DNA of 32,151 bases, from assembly GCA_945948185.1 (NCBI GenBank), contig CAMFAL010000015.1:1-32151 (forward strand). The letters run 5' to 3'. Under the pieces are notes generated by a model. That model searched no databases and was not told the DNA's origin. It saw only the letters and a list, made by a program, of their open reading frames with translations. This DNA comes from an uncultured Clostridia bacterium (GTDB lineage: Bacteria; Bacillota; Clostridia; Oscillospirales; Oscillospiraceae). The translations under genes were made by a program, and so were the position numbers. Below, piece by piece: positions 15,019-22,052 of the stretch (position 1 is its first letter; each line of letters begins with the position of its first letter).

Positions 15019-16326
15019 ATGCGCAAGTCTTTGGTCTCTCTGTGTCTGTCGGCACTTCTGCTGCTGACGGTCAGCTGTGGGCAGGCGGAGCCTGTCTCCC
15101 CCGCCCCGGAGGCCCCGCCGGAGGAAGTGGCAGCGCCCATCGATCCCCACACCCTGAAAACTGAGATTCCGGAAGAATACCGGGACCTGCTGATCGTCAC
15201 CACAGAATTTGAGGAGACGGACGAGCACTGGATTTCCCTGCTGTCCGTCCAGGAAAAGGCGTCGGTGGAGGCGATGGAGAAGGACTACGGCAGCGGCGCG
15301 GGCGGCGGGTTCCTGTTCGGCATCGCCGCCATGGATCAGGTGGGATTTGAACAGTTTCTCCAATACGATTACAGCGGATGTGACGTCTTTGCCCGGGACG
15401 AAACCTGGTACTACGTCAAAATCTATCCCACCGACGTGCAATTCTACCGCTCCGGCGGCGTTATCGACAGCCAAACCGAGGACTGGAAGCAATGGGAGAC
15501 CCTGAACACCCTGGGGGACTGGGTGTGCCAGGACTTCGTGGACCGCAACGGCCTGACGCCGTACAGCCAGCGGGAGGTCCGGAATCAGCCCTTCACCTGG
15601 GAAAGCGAACACACCTACGCCAAATATTACAATTACTACAATTTCGACGGCTCCAAATCAGAGTTCTACACGCTGGTACTCTCCCAGCCCGCGAGGCAGG
15701 GGGAAGGCGGTCTCTGGTGCGTGGAGCGGTTCTATGACGAGTGCGGTAATCTGTGCCTGTATTTCCCGGAAAGCGATGTGCCCGCCGCCGAATATTACGC
15801 CGATCTGCAGGTGGAGTGCGATGAGGGCCAGCACCCGGAGCTGCTGACGCCTCTGGGTGCGGCGAAAGACTTTGTTGCCAACTCCGTCTGGTTCAGCGAT
15901 GAGGCCACTGACGCGAACGTGGAGCAGACGGACGGCGTCGACAGCGACTATTCGGAGACCAACCAGCGCACGAGCCGGGTCATCGCCTCCCTGCTGGTTT
16001 GTCCGGAAGAGGTCACGGACCAGGAGGTGCTGGACTGCATCGGTGCCTTCCGGAACGACACCTGGGGTGTCATGGGGCGGAATTTCTACGGTTCCGACTG
16101 GTGGACGCCCCTGCAGGCAGCGCTGGAGAACGCCGCCGTGGGAACCGGACAGGCGGATCGGGACCGGAGCATGATGAAGTTCTGCCTCACCTCCTATGGT
16201 CGGTACGCGGACTTCATCGGCAGCCTGCTGCAAGCCCAACGGGCGGCGGAGCCAGAGACCTTCCAGGCAGTGCTGGAGGAGTTTTATCCAGAGCAGCAGT
16301 CGGTACTGCTGGCGGCGACGGAATAA
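15019..16326 (+). CDS. Predicted lipoprotein of unknown function
   Basis: I do not recognise the family of this 435-residue exported protein. It opens with a lipoprotein signal: basic MRK, a hydrophobic core, and the lipobox LTVSC with the lipidated cysteine at position 20. A proline/alanine/glutamate-rich linker (about 24-45) follows. The mature part is acidic and rich in aromatic residues (for example YYNYYNFDGS). One segment, GGLWCVERFYDECGNLCLYF, has three cysteines that might pair outside the cell. No catalytic motif is visible. The frame extends upstream, but the ATG at 15019 has GGAAAGGAG eight bases before it and is the only start that gives a signal peptide. It is a single-gene unit between two terminators. 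Confidence 0.85.
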   Translation: MRKSLVSLCLSALLLLTVSCGQAEPVSPAPEAPPEEVAAPIDPHTLKTEIPEEYRDLLIVTTEFEETDEHWISLLSVQEKASVEAMEKDYGSGAGGGFLFGIAAMDQVGFEQFLQYDYSGCDVFARDETWYYVKIYPTDVQFYRSGGVIDSQTEDWKQWETLNTLGDWVCQDFVDRNGLTPYSQREVRNQPFTWESEHTYAKYYNYYNFDGSKSEFYTLVLSQPARQGEGGLWCVERFYDECGNLCLYFPESDVPAAEYYADLQVECDEGQHPELLTPLGAAKDFVANSVWFSDEATDANVEQTDGVDSDYSETNQRTSRVIASLLVCPEEVTDQEVLDCIGAFRNDTWGVMGRNFYGSDWWTPLQAALENAAVGTGQADRDRSMMKFCLTSYGRYADFIGSLLQAQRAAEPETFQAVLEEFYPEQQSVLLAATE

Positions 16327-16339
16327 CCGAATATATGCA

Positions 16340-16367
16340 AGGAGACAGGCATCACCGCCTGTCTCCT
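16340..16367. terminator. Terminator shared by the lipoprotein gene and the HTH gene
   Basis: The arms 16340-16350 and 16357-16367 form a perfect 11-bp stem with a 6-base loop. CGTCTTTATT follows on the plus strand. It lies between two converging genes (stops at 16326 and 16373), so it probably serves both. Confidence 0.75.
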
Positions 16368-16372
16368 CGTCT

Positions 16373-16567
16373 TTATTCCTCCCAGAACAGCTCGTCCAGG
16401 GTCTTGCCCAAGGCCTTGCAGATGGCCAGACACAGCTTGATGGTGGGGTTGTAATCGCCCTTCTCGATGGCGTTGATGGTCTGGCGGGAGACGCCCACCG
16501 CGTCAGCAAGCTGCTGCTGGCTCATGTCCAGGGCCGCCCGGGCGGATTTCAGCCGCAGGTTCTTCAT
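16373..16567 (-). CDS. Small Xre-type HTH regulator
   Basis: This 64-residue protein is a single helix-turn-helix domain of the Cro/C1 (Xre) type and little else. The pattern LRLKSARAALDMSQQQLADAVGVSRQTINAIEKG covers the recognition helix (about 27-35), and DYNPTIKLCLAICKALGKTLDELF completes the five-helix fold. It resembles the YozG-like regulators found beside membrane proteins in Firmicutes. The start at 16567 overlaps the stop of the upstream membrane-protein gene by 4 bases (ATGA), so the two are made together. It may control the pair's own promoter at 17137-17165. The overlapping longer frame that runs into the membrane gene is not real. Confidence 0.92.
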   Translation of the reverse strand: MKNLRLKSARAALDMSQQQLADAVGVSRQTINAIEKGDYNPTIKLCLAICKALGKTLDELFWEE

Positions 16568-17094
16568 TCCCCGGCCTCCCGCTTCGCCAGCAGATAATTC
16601 ACCACATATACCACCAGGATCGTCAGCATCAAGACGCCGCAGATGCCGTTCACCGCGCCGTAAGTCAGGACGCCGTCCTTCACCACCCGGCCGTTTTTCA
16701 GATTCATGGCGCCGATGGACAGATTCAATAATGCGATGACGGTAAGCAGGGTCATGATGGTCCGGGGCTTCTCCTTCAGACTCAGGTAGGCGTCCTTCAC
16801 GATGCAGACGGAGCCAAACACGATCAACGCCGCGGCGACGCACAGCATAACGCCGGTGAGGACGTCGCACCAGCGGCCCAGGACCATGTCGGAAAAGCCG
16901 TACAGCAGCAGGCAGGTCATCAGGGTCCAGAAGCCGTATTTGTAGGCCTGTCCCCGGGCCCGCTCCTGCCGCTCGTCAAAGGTCAGGTCCATGACCTTCA
17001 GCTTAAACAGCAGCGCCACGATGCCGACGCCCACCAGCGCCCCCACCAGTACCGCCATCAGCATGCCAAGGTTGTATCCCAAAGAATGTTCCAT
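16564..17094 (-). CDS. Integral membrane protein paired with the HTH regulator
   Basis: This 176-residue protein has about five hydrophobic helices (roughly 8-30, 54-72, 76-97, 111-130 and 147-167). A cytoplasmic charged loop, LTFDERQERARGQAYKYGFW, follows helix 1. A DERQ-type loop is common in small Firmicutes membrane proteins encoded with a compact Xre regulator; their function is unknown, though sensing of membrane state or antimicrobials has been proposed for similar pairs. The ATG at 17094 has GGGAGGAAA seven bases away. It is the first gene of a two-gene operon with its own promoter. No enzymatic motif is visible. Confidence 0.85.
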   Translation of the reverse strand: MEHSLGYNLGMLMAVLVGALVGVGIVALLFKLKVMDLTFDERQERARGQAYKYGFWTLMTCLLLYGFSDMVLGRWCDVLTGVMLCVAAALIVFGSVCIVKDAYLSLKEKPRTIMTLLTVIALLNLSIGAMNLKNGRVVKDGVLTYGAVNGICGVLMLTILVVYVVNYLLAKREAGE

Positions 17095-17136
17095 AGATAT
17101 TTCCTCCCGTTTCTGTTCTCTCTTTGTTGTGAGGTC

Positions 17137-17165
17137 AGTGTAATACCACGTAAGCTATTTGTCAA
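17137..17165 (-). promoter_or_regulatory. Promoter of the membrane-protein/HTH pair
   Basis: On the minus strand, TTGACA (17165-17160) and TACACT (17142-17137) are 17 bases apart, about 43 bases before the start codon. A perfect -35 box makes this convincing. Confidence 0.8.
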
Positions 17166-17185
17166 GTATATTTTACTTTTTGACG

Positions 17186-17221
17186 CAAAAATTTTCCGGC
17201 AGCACGTTACTGTGCCGCCGG
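17186..17221 (-). terminator. tepA terminator overlapping the stop codon
   Basis: The stem pairs 17221-17212 with 17205-17196 (10 bp, one G-U pair), the loop is 17211-17206, and AAAATTTTT follows in the minus direction. The 5' arm consists of the last tepA codons, and the loop holds the TAA stop codon (17209-17207). Terminating ribosomes could cover the 5' arm. Confidence 0.72.
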
Positions 17222-17926
17222 CTTTCCTTTCTGCTCCCCGATCTGGCGGTAAAGGCAGGCAAGACCGTCGGACAGGCCTCCCACAGTGTCGATGATACCC
17301 AGCCGGACAGCCTCCTCCCCGTAGAGAACGCTGCCCACATCGGCGGCCATATCGTCCTTTTTCAGCATCAAGGCCTGAAAATTCTCTGCGCTGATCTGGC
17401 TGTGACCGGAGACAAAGGCCACGATGCGGTCCTGGAGCCGCTGGAAGTAGTTATAGGTCTGAGGGGCAGCGATGACAGTGCCGCTCATGCGGACGGGATG
17501 GACGGTCATGGCGGCGGATGGCACAGCAAAGCTCCGCTTGGCGGCCACCGCCAGAGGCACACCGATGGAGTGACTGCCTCCCAGGACGATGGAGACCGTA
17601 GGCTTGGTCATCCCCGCGATGAGCTCCGCAATGGCCAGACCCGCCTCCACATCGCCGCCCACGGTGTTGAGAAGAAACAACACACCGTCCACCTCGTCAC
17701 TCTCCTCCAGTTTGGCAAGAAGTGGGAGCACATGCTCATACTTGGTGGTCTTGGCAGAATTCCCCGCCGTGGTGTGACCCTCAATCTGGCCGATGATGGT
17801 GAGGCAGTAGACATTCCCATGGGGCGTGCGGGTCATGGCGGAGCCGAAATCCAGAATGGACTGGGCAGTGTCGTTGCCGCCGTCTTTTTCCTTTTCCGGT
17901 TCCGTGGGTTTCGTATTTTCGGTCAT
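17207..17926 (-). CDS. tepA: ClpP-like serine peptidase TepA
   Basis: This 239-residue ClpP-fold protein resembles TepA of Bacillus, implicated in degrading signal peptides or aiding protein export. After a hydrophilic N-terminus of about 25 residues, the ClpP fold begins at HGNVYCLTIIGQI. LLNTVGGDVEAGLAIAELI is the oxyanion region. GGSHSIGVPLAV holds the likely nucleophile S120, and TVHPVR holds H143. The frame also contains an upstream ATG at 17959, but only the ATG at 17926 has a ribosome-binding site (GAGAGGGA, 4 bases away). In many clostridia tepA lies near ftsK-type DNA translocase genes; here it is alone, divergent from proB. The 3' end forms part of its terminator. Confidence 0.9.
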   Translation of the reverse strand: MTENTKPTEPEKEKDGGNDTAQSILDFGSAMTRTPHGNVYCLTIIGQIEGHTTAGNSAKTTKYEHVLPLLAKLEESDEVDGVLFLLNTVGGDVEAGLAIAELIAGMTKPTVSIVLGGSHSIGVPLAVAAKRSFAVPSAAMTVHPVRMSGTVIAAPQTYNYFQRLQDRIVAFVSGHSQISAENFQALMLKKDDMAADVGSVLYGEEAVRLGIIDTVGGLSDGLACLYRQIGEQKGKPAAQ

Positions 17927-17987
17927 AGTATCCCTCTCTTTCCCCGGTATTGTCTCCATTTTTATGAAAACTACACGCAGGCCGGGG

Positions 17988-18016
17988 TTTCTTTTTTGCC
18001 GGTTTCATGCTATACT
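17988..18016 (+). promoter_or_regulatory. Candidate promoter of proBAC (extended -10)
   Basis: TATACT (18011-18016) is preceded by TGC, an extended -10 element. The -35 at 17 bases' distance (TTTCTT, 17988-17993) is poor. It lies 36 bases before the proB start codon. An extended -10 can compensate for a weak -35. Confidence 0.6.
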
Positions 18017-18051
18017 GATTTATTATTTTTCAAGGACCGGGAGCTGATACC

Positions 18052-18852
18052 ATGGAACAGAACAAACAGCGCATTGTGGTAAAGGTGGGTACCTCTACTC
18101 TGACCCACGATTCCGGCGCCGTGGACCTTCGAAGCATGGAGCACCTTGTGCGGGTACTGTCCGACCTCAGCGGCGCAGGCCACGAGGTCATTCTGGTGAC
18201 CTCCGGTGCCATCGCCGTGGGCACTGCGCGGCTGGGGCTCCCGGAGCGGCCCAGGGAGCTGCGGATGAAGCAGGCGGCTGCCGCCGTGGGCCAGTGCCGG
18301 ATGATGCACATTTACGATAAGCTCTTTTCCGAATATAACCGCACCATGGCTCAGATTCTGTTGACCGGGGACGACGTGGAAGATCCCGAGCGGGCAGAGC
18401 ATTTGCGGAGCACCTTCTCCGCCCTGCTGGAAATGGGCGTCATCCCCGTGGTCAACGAAAACGACTCCGTCTCCTCCGCCGAGATCGAAACCGGACACCA
18501 CAAGGTGCTGGGCGACAACGATACCCTGTCCGCCATCGTGGCGGAGCTGTGTCAGGCGGACCTGCTGGTGCTGCTCAGCGACATCGATGGCCTGTACAAT
18601 GCCGACCCCAAGCGATATCCCGGTGCCCGGCTGCTCCATCAGGTACGGGAGCTGACGCCGGAAATTCTGGAAATGGCCGGCGGCGCGGGAAGCTGGCGCG
18701 GCACCGGCGGCATGGCCACCAAGCTCTCGGCCGCCCGCGTCGCCATGGCAGCCGGATGCGACATGGTCATTACCAACGGTGAGCGGATGGAGGACCTCTA
18801 CGGCATCGTGGAGGGACAGGACATTGGGACGCGGTTCATCGCTTCCAGATAA
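18052..18852 (+). CDS. proB: Glutamate 5-kinase (short form without PUA domain)
   Basis: This 266-residue enzyme phosphorylates L-glutamate with ATP, the first step of proline synthesis. The amino acid kinase fold shows KVGTST at 11-16, VTSGAIAVG at 49-57 and NENDSV at 135-140. The ATP-side motifs are GDNDTLSA at 154-161 and SDIDGLY at 176-182, followed by GTGGMATKLSAA. It ends with the kinase domain; the C-terminal PUA domain of the approximately 367-residue E. coli enzyme is absent. Short ProB forms are known in other bacteria. The ATG has GGGAG nine bases upstream. It is first of proB-proA-proC. Proline feedback is a feature of the family; the relevant residues were not checked here. Confidence 0.96.
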   Translation: MEQNKQRIVVKVGTSTLTHDSGAVDLRSMEHLVRVLSDLSGAGHEVILVTSGAIAVGTARLGLPERPRELRMKQAAAAVGQCRMMHIYDKLFSEYNRTMAQILLTGDDVEDPERAEHLRSTFSALLEMGVIPVVNENDSVSSAEIETGHHKVLGDNDTLSAIVAELCQADLLVLLSDIDGLYNADPKRYPGARLLHQVRELTPEILEMAGGAGSWRGTGGMATKLSAARVAMAAGCDMVITNGERMEDLYGIVEGQDIGTRFIASR

Positions 18853-18865
18853 GGAGGATAGGGAT

Positions 18866-20113
18866 ATGACAGCATTACAGCAGCAGGGAAAGCTGGCAAA
18901 GGACGCCACCTACATTTTGGCCACTGCCGGGACGGCGAAGAAAAACGCCGCTCTGGCCGCCATCGCCGACATTTTGACAGAGCGTCAGGAAGAATGGCTC
19001 TCCGCCAACGCCGCTGACGTGGCCGCCGCCAAAGAGGCGGGCATGCGGCCCGCCATGCTGGACCGGCTGACCCTGAGCCGGGACCGCATTGCCGGCATTG
19101 TGGAGGGTGTGCGGCAGGTAGCCGCCCTGCCGGACCCCATTGGGCAGGTGACGAAGATGGAGACCCGCCCCAACGGCCTTATTATTGGCAGAAGGAGGGT
19201 CCCTCTGGGGGTCATCGCCATCATCTTCGAGGCCCGGCCCAACGTCACCGTAGATGCCGCGGCCTTGTGCCTGAAGAGCGGCAACGTGTGTATCCTCCGG
19301 GGCGGCAAGGAGGCCATTCGGTCCAACCGCACCGTGACAGAGCTCATGCGGGAAGCGTTGCTGTCCGTCGGTCTGCCCGAGGACTGCATCTCTCTGGTGC
19401 AGGACACCAGCCATGAGACAGCAAACGAACTGATGCACCTGGACGGTTATGTGGATGTGCTGATTCCCCGGGGCGGTGCGGGCCTGATTCGGGCGGTGGC
19501 CAAGGAGGCCAGCGTGCCGGTCATCCGCACCGGAGAGGGCGTGTGCCACATCTATGTGGATGATGAGGCAGACCTGGATATGGCCGCCAAGATTCTGTTC
19601 AACGCCAAGTGCTCCCGTCCCTCCGTATGCAACGCCGTGGAGTGCGTGCTGGTACAGGAGGACATTGCCAGGGATTTCTGGCCCAAGGCCCTGCCCTTAC
19701 TGGACGAAAAGGGTATGGAGCTGCGGGCGGACGAAGCCGCTCTGAAGCTTCTGGGCACCCGGGCCCGTCCCGCCGCCGAAAGCGACTGGGACGCGGAGTA
19801 CGACGACTACATTCTGGCTGTGAGGACCGTGAAGGATATGGACGAAGCCATTGGTTTCATCAACGCCCACGGCACCGGCCACTCCGAAGCCATCATCACA
19901 AAGAATTATTTCAAGGCCCAGCACTTTCTGGACCAGGTGGACGCGGCGGCAGTGTATGTCAACGCCTCCACCCGGTTCACCGACGGCGGCGAGTTCGGTC
20001 TGGGAGCCGAGATCGGCATCTCCACCCAGAAAATACACGCCCGGGGACCCATGGGACTGGAGGAGCTGACTTCCTGCAAGTATGTCATCTACGGTGAGGG
20101 GCAGGTGCGGTAA
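18866..20113 (+). CDS. proA: Glutamate-5-semialdehyde dehydrogenase (gamma-glutamyl phosphate reductase)
   Basis: This 415-residue enzyme reduces gamma-glutamyl phosphate with NADPH to glutamate semialdehyde, which cyclises to pyrroline-5-carboxylate. It has the aldehyde dehydrogenase fold with VPLGVIAIIFEARPNVTVDAA (about 112-132), the LRGGKEA loop, and the catalytic cysteine C255 in RPSVCNAVE. The C-terminal region ends with TRFTDGGEFGLGAEIGISTQK. The length is standard. The frame extends into proB, but the ATG at 18866 has AAGGAGG nearby and begins the usual N-terminal helix. It starts 13 bases after the proB stop, so the two are co-transcribed and probably form the ProB-ProA complex that channels the unstable phosphate. 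Confidence 0.97.
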   Translation: MTALQQQGKLAKDATYILATAGTAKKNAALAAIADILTERQEEWLSANAADVAAAKEAGMRPAMLDRLTLSRDRIAGIVEGVRQVAALPDPIGQVTKMETRPNGLIIGRRRVPLGVIAIIFEARPNVTVDAAALCLKSGNVCILRGGKEAIRSNRTVTELMREALLSVGLPEDCISLVQDTSHETANELMHLDGYVDVLIPRGGAGLIRAVAKEASVPVIRTGEGVCHIYVDDEADLDMAAKILFNAKCSRPSVCNAVECVLVQEDIARDFWPKALPLLDEKGMELRADEAALKLLGTRARPAAESDWDAEYDDYILAVRTVKDMDEAIGFINAHGTGHSEAIITKNYFKAQHFLDQVDAAAVYVNASTRFTDGGEFGLGAEIGISTQKIHARGPMGLEELTSCKYVIYGEGQVR

Positions 20114-20172
20114 ATCCCCCCTGACTGGGGAACCACTCGTCCCGTTTCCATACAGAGAAAGGATGTGCAACT

Positions 20173-20970
20173 ATGGCAACTTTAGGTTTTATCGGCACCG
20201 GCAACATGGGCGGTGCCCTGGCCCGGGCGGCCTGCAAGAGTGTCCCCAGTGACCAGGTATTTCTGTCCAACCGGACAGTTGAAAAAGCGAAGGCACTGGC
20301 AGAGGAGCTGGGCTGCCGCGTAACGGACAACTTCGCCATTGCGGAGAGTGCCGACTTCATCTTCCTGGGGGTCAAACCCCAGTACATGGCGGAGGTCATG
20401 GCAGACATTACGCCCATTCTGGAAAAACGCGAGAGCCGCTTCATCCTGGTGTCCATGGCGGCTGGCCTGACCATTCCCCGTATCCGGGAACTGTCCGGCA
20501 ATGACTATCCTGTTATTCGCATCATGCCTAACACCCCCGCCGCCATCGGCGAAGGCATGGTATTCTACGACTGCAGTGAAAACATCACCAAACCGGAGGA
20601 AAAAATCTTCCTGGAGTCCCTGGCTGGGGCCGGACGGCTGGCACCTCTGGCGGACCGTCTGATGGATGCCGGCAGCGCCGTGGCAGGCTGCGGCCCCGCC
20701 TTCGCGGACCTGTTCCTGGAGGCGCTTGCGGACGGCGGCGTGGCCTGCGGCCTGCCCCGGGCTCTGGCGCTGGAAAGCGCCGCCCAGATGATGATCGGCA
20801 CGGCGAAGCTGATGCTGGAGACCGGCAAGCACCCCGGCCAGTTGAAGGACGAGGTCTGCTCCCCCGGCGGTGCCACCATTCAGGGCATCCGCGCTCTGGA
20901 GGAAGCGGGTTTCCGGGGCGCCGTCATGGATGCTGTCATCGCCGCCTGGGAGAAGAGTCAGGGCATGTAA
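20173..20970 (+). CDS. proC: Pyrroline-5-carboxylate reductase
   Basis: This 265-residue enzyme completes proline synthesis by reducing pyrroline-5-carboxylate with NAD(P)H. The Rossmann motif FIGTGNMGGAL is at 6-16, and VKPQYMAEV and MPNTPAAIGEG follow. The C-terminal dimer domain has CGPAFADLFLEALADGG and DEVCSPGGATIQGIRALEEAGFRGAVMDAV, the family signature that contacts substrate. The length is normal. The ATG at 20173 has AGAAAGGA upstream. A 59-base gap separates it from proA and contains only a weak CCCC/GGGG stem, so it most likely shares the proBA transcript. A strong terminator follows at 21062, with no other gene between. Confidence 0.97.
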   Translation: MATLGFIGTGNMGGALARAACKSVPSDQVFLSNRTVEKAKALAEELGCRVTDNFAIAESADFIFLGVKPQYMAEVMADITPILEKRESRFILVSMAAGLTIPRIRELSGNDYPVIRIMPNTPAAIGEGMVFYDCSENITKPEEKIFLESLAGAGRLAPLADRLMDAGSAVAGCGPAFADLFLEALADGGVACGLPRALALESAAQMMIGTAKLMLETGKHPGQLKDEVCSPGGATIQGIRALEEAGFRGAVMDAVIAAWEKSQGM

Positions 20971-21061
20971 CCTTTGCGAAAAAAGAGGCTCGGCGCAATC
21001 GTGAAGGCATATGACATAATTGGCCATATGGCTCAAAAAGCCGCTATCTGAATACACATAA

Positions 21062-21103
21062 GAACGCCCGAAAGTCTTTGAACTTCCCCGGGCGTTCCTT
21101 TTT
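21062..21103 (+). terminator. Terminator of the proBAC operon
   Basis: GAACGCCCG (21062-21070) pairs with CGGGCGTTC (21089-21097); an inner AAGT/ACTT pairing extends the structure, and CTTTTT follows. It lies about 90 bases past proC. The stretch between (20971-21061) has a GCCATATGGC palindrome and no gene. Confidence 0.85.
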
Positions 21104-21111
21104 GCAGATGA

Positions 21112-21139
21112 TTGAATTTTCGCACATTTCTGGTACACT
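21112..21139 (+). promoter_or_regulatory. Candidate promoter of the AT-rich HEAT-like gene
   Basis: TTGAAT (21112-21117) and TACACT (21134-21139) are 16 bases apart, and TGG just before the -10 makes an extended -10 element. It starts right after the proBAC terminator and about 50 bases before the gene. Confidence 0.55.
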
Positions 21140-21189
21140 TTACTTGGTAAAAGAACACGATGAATTGAAATTTGTAGAGGACAAAAAAG

Positions 21190-21630
21190 ATGAATATTAT
21201 AGAAAGTCTGCAAAGTAAAAATGATAAAGAATCATATCAACTGCTGCTTCAGCTTGAAATGCAAGCGTCTAAATCCAACGTGTTATACGGTTATTTTGAC
21301 GAGTTTATTGCACTGCTAAATCATAAAAAGTCGCTTGTAAGAACAAGAGGCTTTAGACTGGTATGTTCGCAAGCGCAATGGGACACGGAGAACAAGCTTG
21401 AAAAAAACTTAGATATATTACTGTGCATGCTTGATGATGAAAAGCCCACAGCAGTAAGACAATGTTTAGCAGCGCTCCATACAGTTATCCTCTATAAACC
21501 TGATTTATCGGAGAAAATCGAAGTCAAATTAAATACCATGGATTTATCGAAATACAAGGACAGTATGATTTCATTGATTAAAAGGGATATGGAAGAATTG
21601 CGAAAACATTGTTGTGATTCAAGATTGTAA
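21190..21630 (+). CDS. HEAT-repeat-like protein of unknown function
   Basis: This 146-residue protein is nearly all alpha-helical, with repeated helix pairs such as YFDEFIALLNHKKSLVRTRGFRLVCSQAQWD and LDILLCMLDDEKPTAVRQCLAALHTVILYKP. These have the D-x-x-x-x-V-R pattern of HEAT repeats. Similar proteins in gut Firmicutes are often labelled 'SufBD protein' in databases; nothing here supports an iron-sulfur role. The gene is visibly AT-rich and uses codons such as TTA, AGA and ATA that its GC-rich neighbours avoid, which suggests horizontal transfer. The ATG at 21190 has GAGGAC upstream, and a promoter candidate is present. It is likely a protein-interaction scaffold; its partners are unknown. 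Confidence 0.8.
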   Translation: MNIIESLQSKNDKESYQLLLQLEMQASKSNVLYGYFDEFIALLNHKKSLVRTRGFRLVCSQAQWDTENKLEKNLDILLCMLDDEKPTAVRQCLAALHTVILYKPDLSEKIEVKLNTMDLSKYKDSMISLIKRDMEELRKHCCDSRL

Positions 21631-22009
21631 CTTTCTATTTATCGGGCCGATGCGAAACGCCTCCGAAACGAAATGGCGCACTTCTGTACTTTCCTAACGG
21701 GAGTATCGTGCCTCATGCTCTGTCTGCAGAAGAAAACTGCCTGCAGAGAATGTTGCGTTGCTTTGTTCCGTCAAGGTGACCGCCCACTTGCGCCGCTAAA
21801 GCGGCTATCTCCTGTGGACATGCCGCCCTCAACCGGGTTTAACAAGTGTTTGCGGCCGGTGAATTGGCAAAAAGGACAGTCCTCTTGCAATACTGCAAGA
21901 GGACTGTTTCTGTTTTACAGACACCCGCCTAATGCGCCGAGTCTCCTTTCAGCTTATCAAAAAATCTTTCCGAACTTGACGCGTTCTGAAAAACGGCCGG
22001 TTAAAGACG
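21631..22009. other. Gene-poor stretch with hairpins, possible mobile-element remnant
   Basis: No convincing gene lies here. A 113-codon open frame (21673-22014) has no ribosome-binding site and no recognisable domain. The stretch holds a GCCGC-TAAA-GCGGC hairpin (21792-21805) and a strong 14-bp hairpin at 21876-21907. Its composition differs from both neighbours. It may be debris left by the event that brought in the AT-rich gene; this is inference. Confidence 0.4.
21876..21916 (+). terminator. Strong hairpin terminator, 250 bases after the HEAT-like gene
   Basis: The arms 21876-21889 and 21894-21907 form a perfect 14-bp stem with a 4-base loop, followed by TTCTGTTTT. It is the first terminator-like structure downstream of the HEAT-like gene, so that transcript may have a long untranslated tail. 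Confidence 0.7.
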
Positions 22010-22048
22010 GATAGCCCAGGCCTCACTTTTACCGCCGCGAGGGCTATC
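22010..22048 (-). terminator. Terminator-like structure after the NSS transporter
   Basis: GATAGCCC (minus strand, 22048-22041) pairs with GGGCTATC (22017-22010), with a GC-rich interior and CGTCTTTAA following. It starts 5 bases after the transporter's stop codon (22053). The long loop makes it a moderate candidate. Confidence 0.55.
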
Positions 22049-22052
22049 TGTG

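Noticed and set aside
16568-16870. Upstream extension of the HTH regulator frame
   Set aside because: It is out of frame with and inside the membrane-protein gene, arginine-rich and without a start site. The ATG at 16567 gives the standard HTH start.
21673-22014. A 113-codon open frame after the HEAT-like gene
   Set aside because: There is no ribosome-binding site, the strong terminator hairpin lies inside the frame, and the protein has no recognisable fold.
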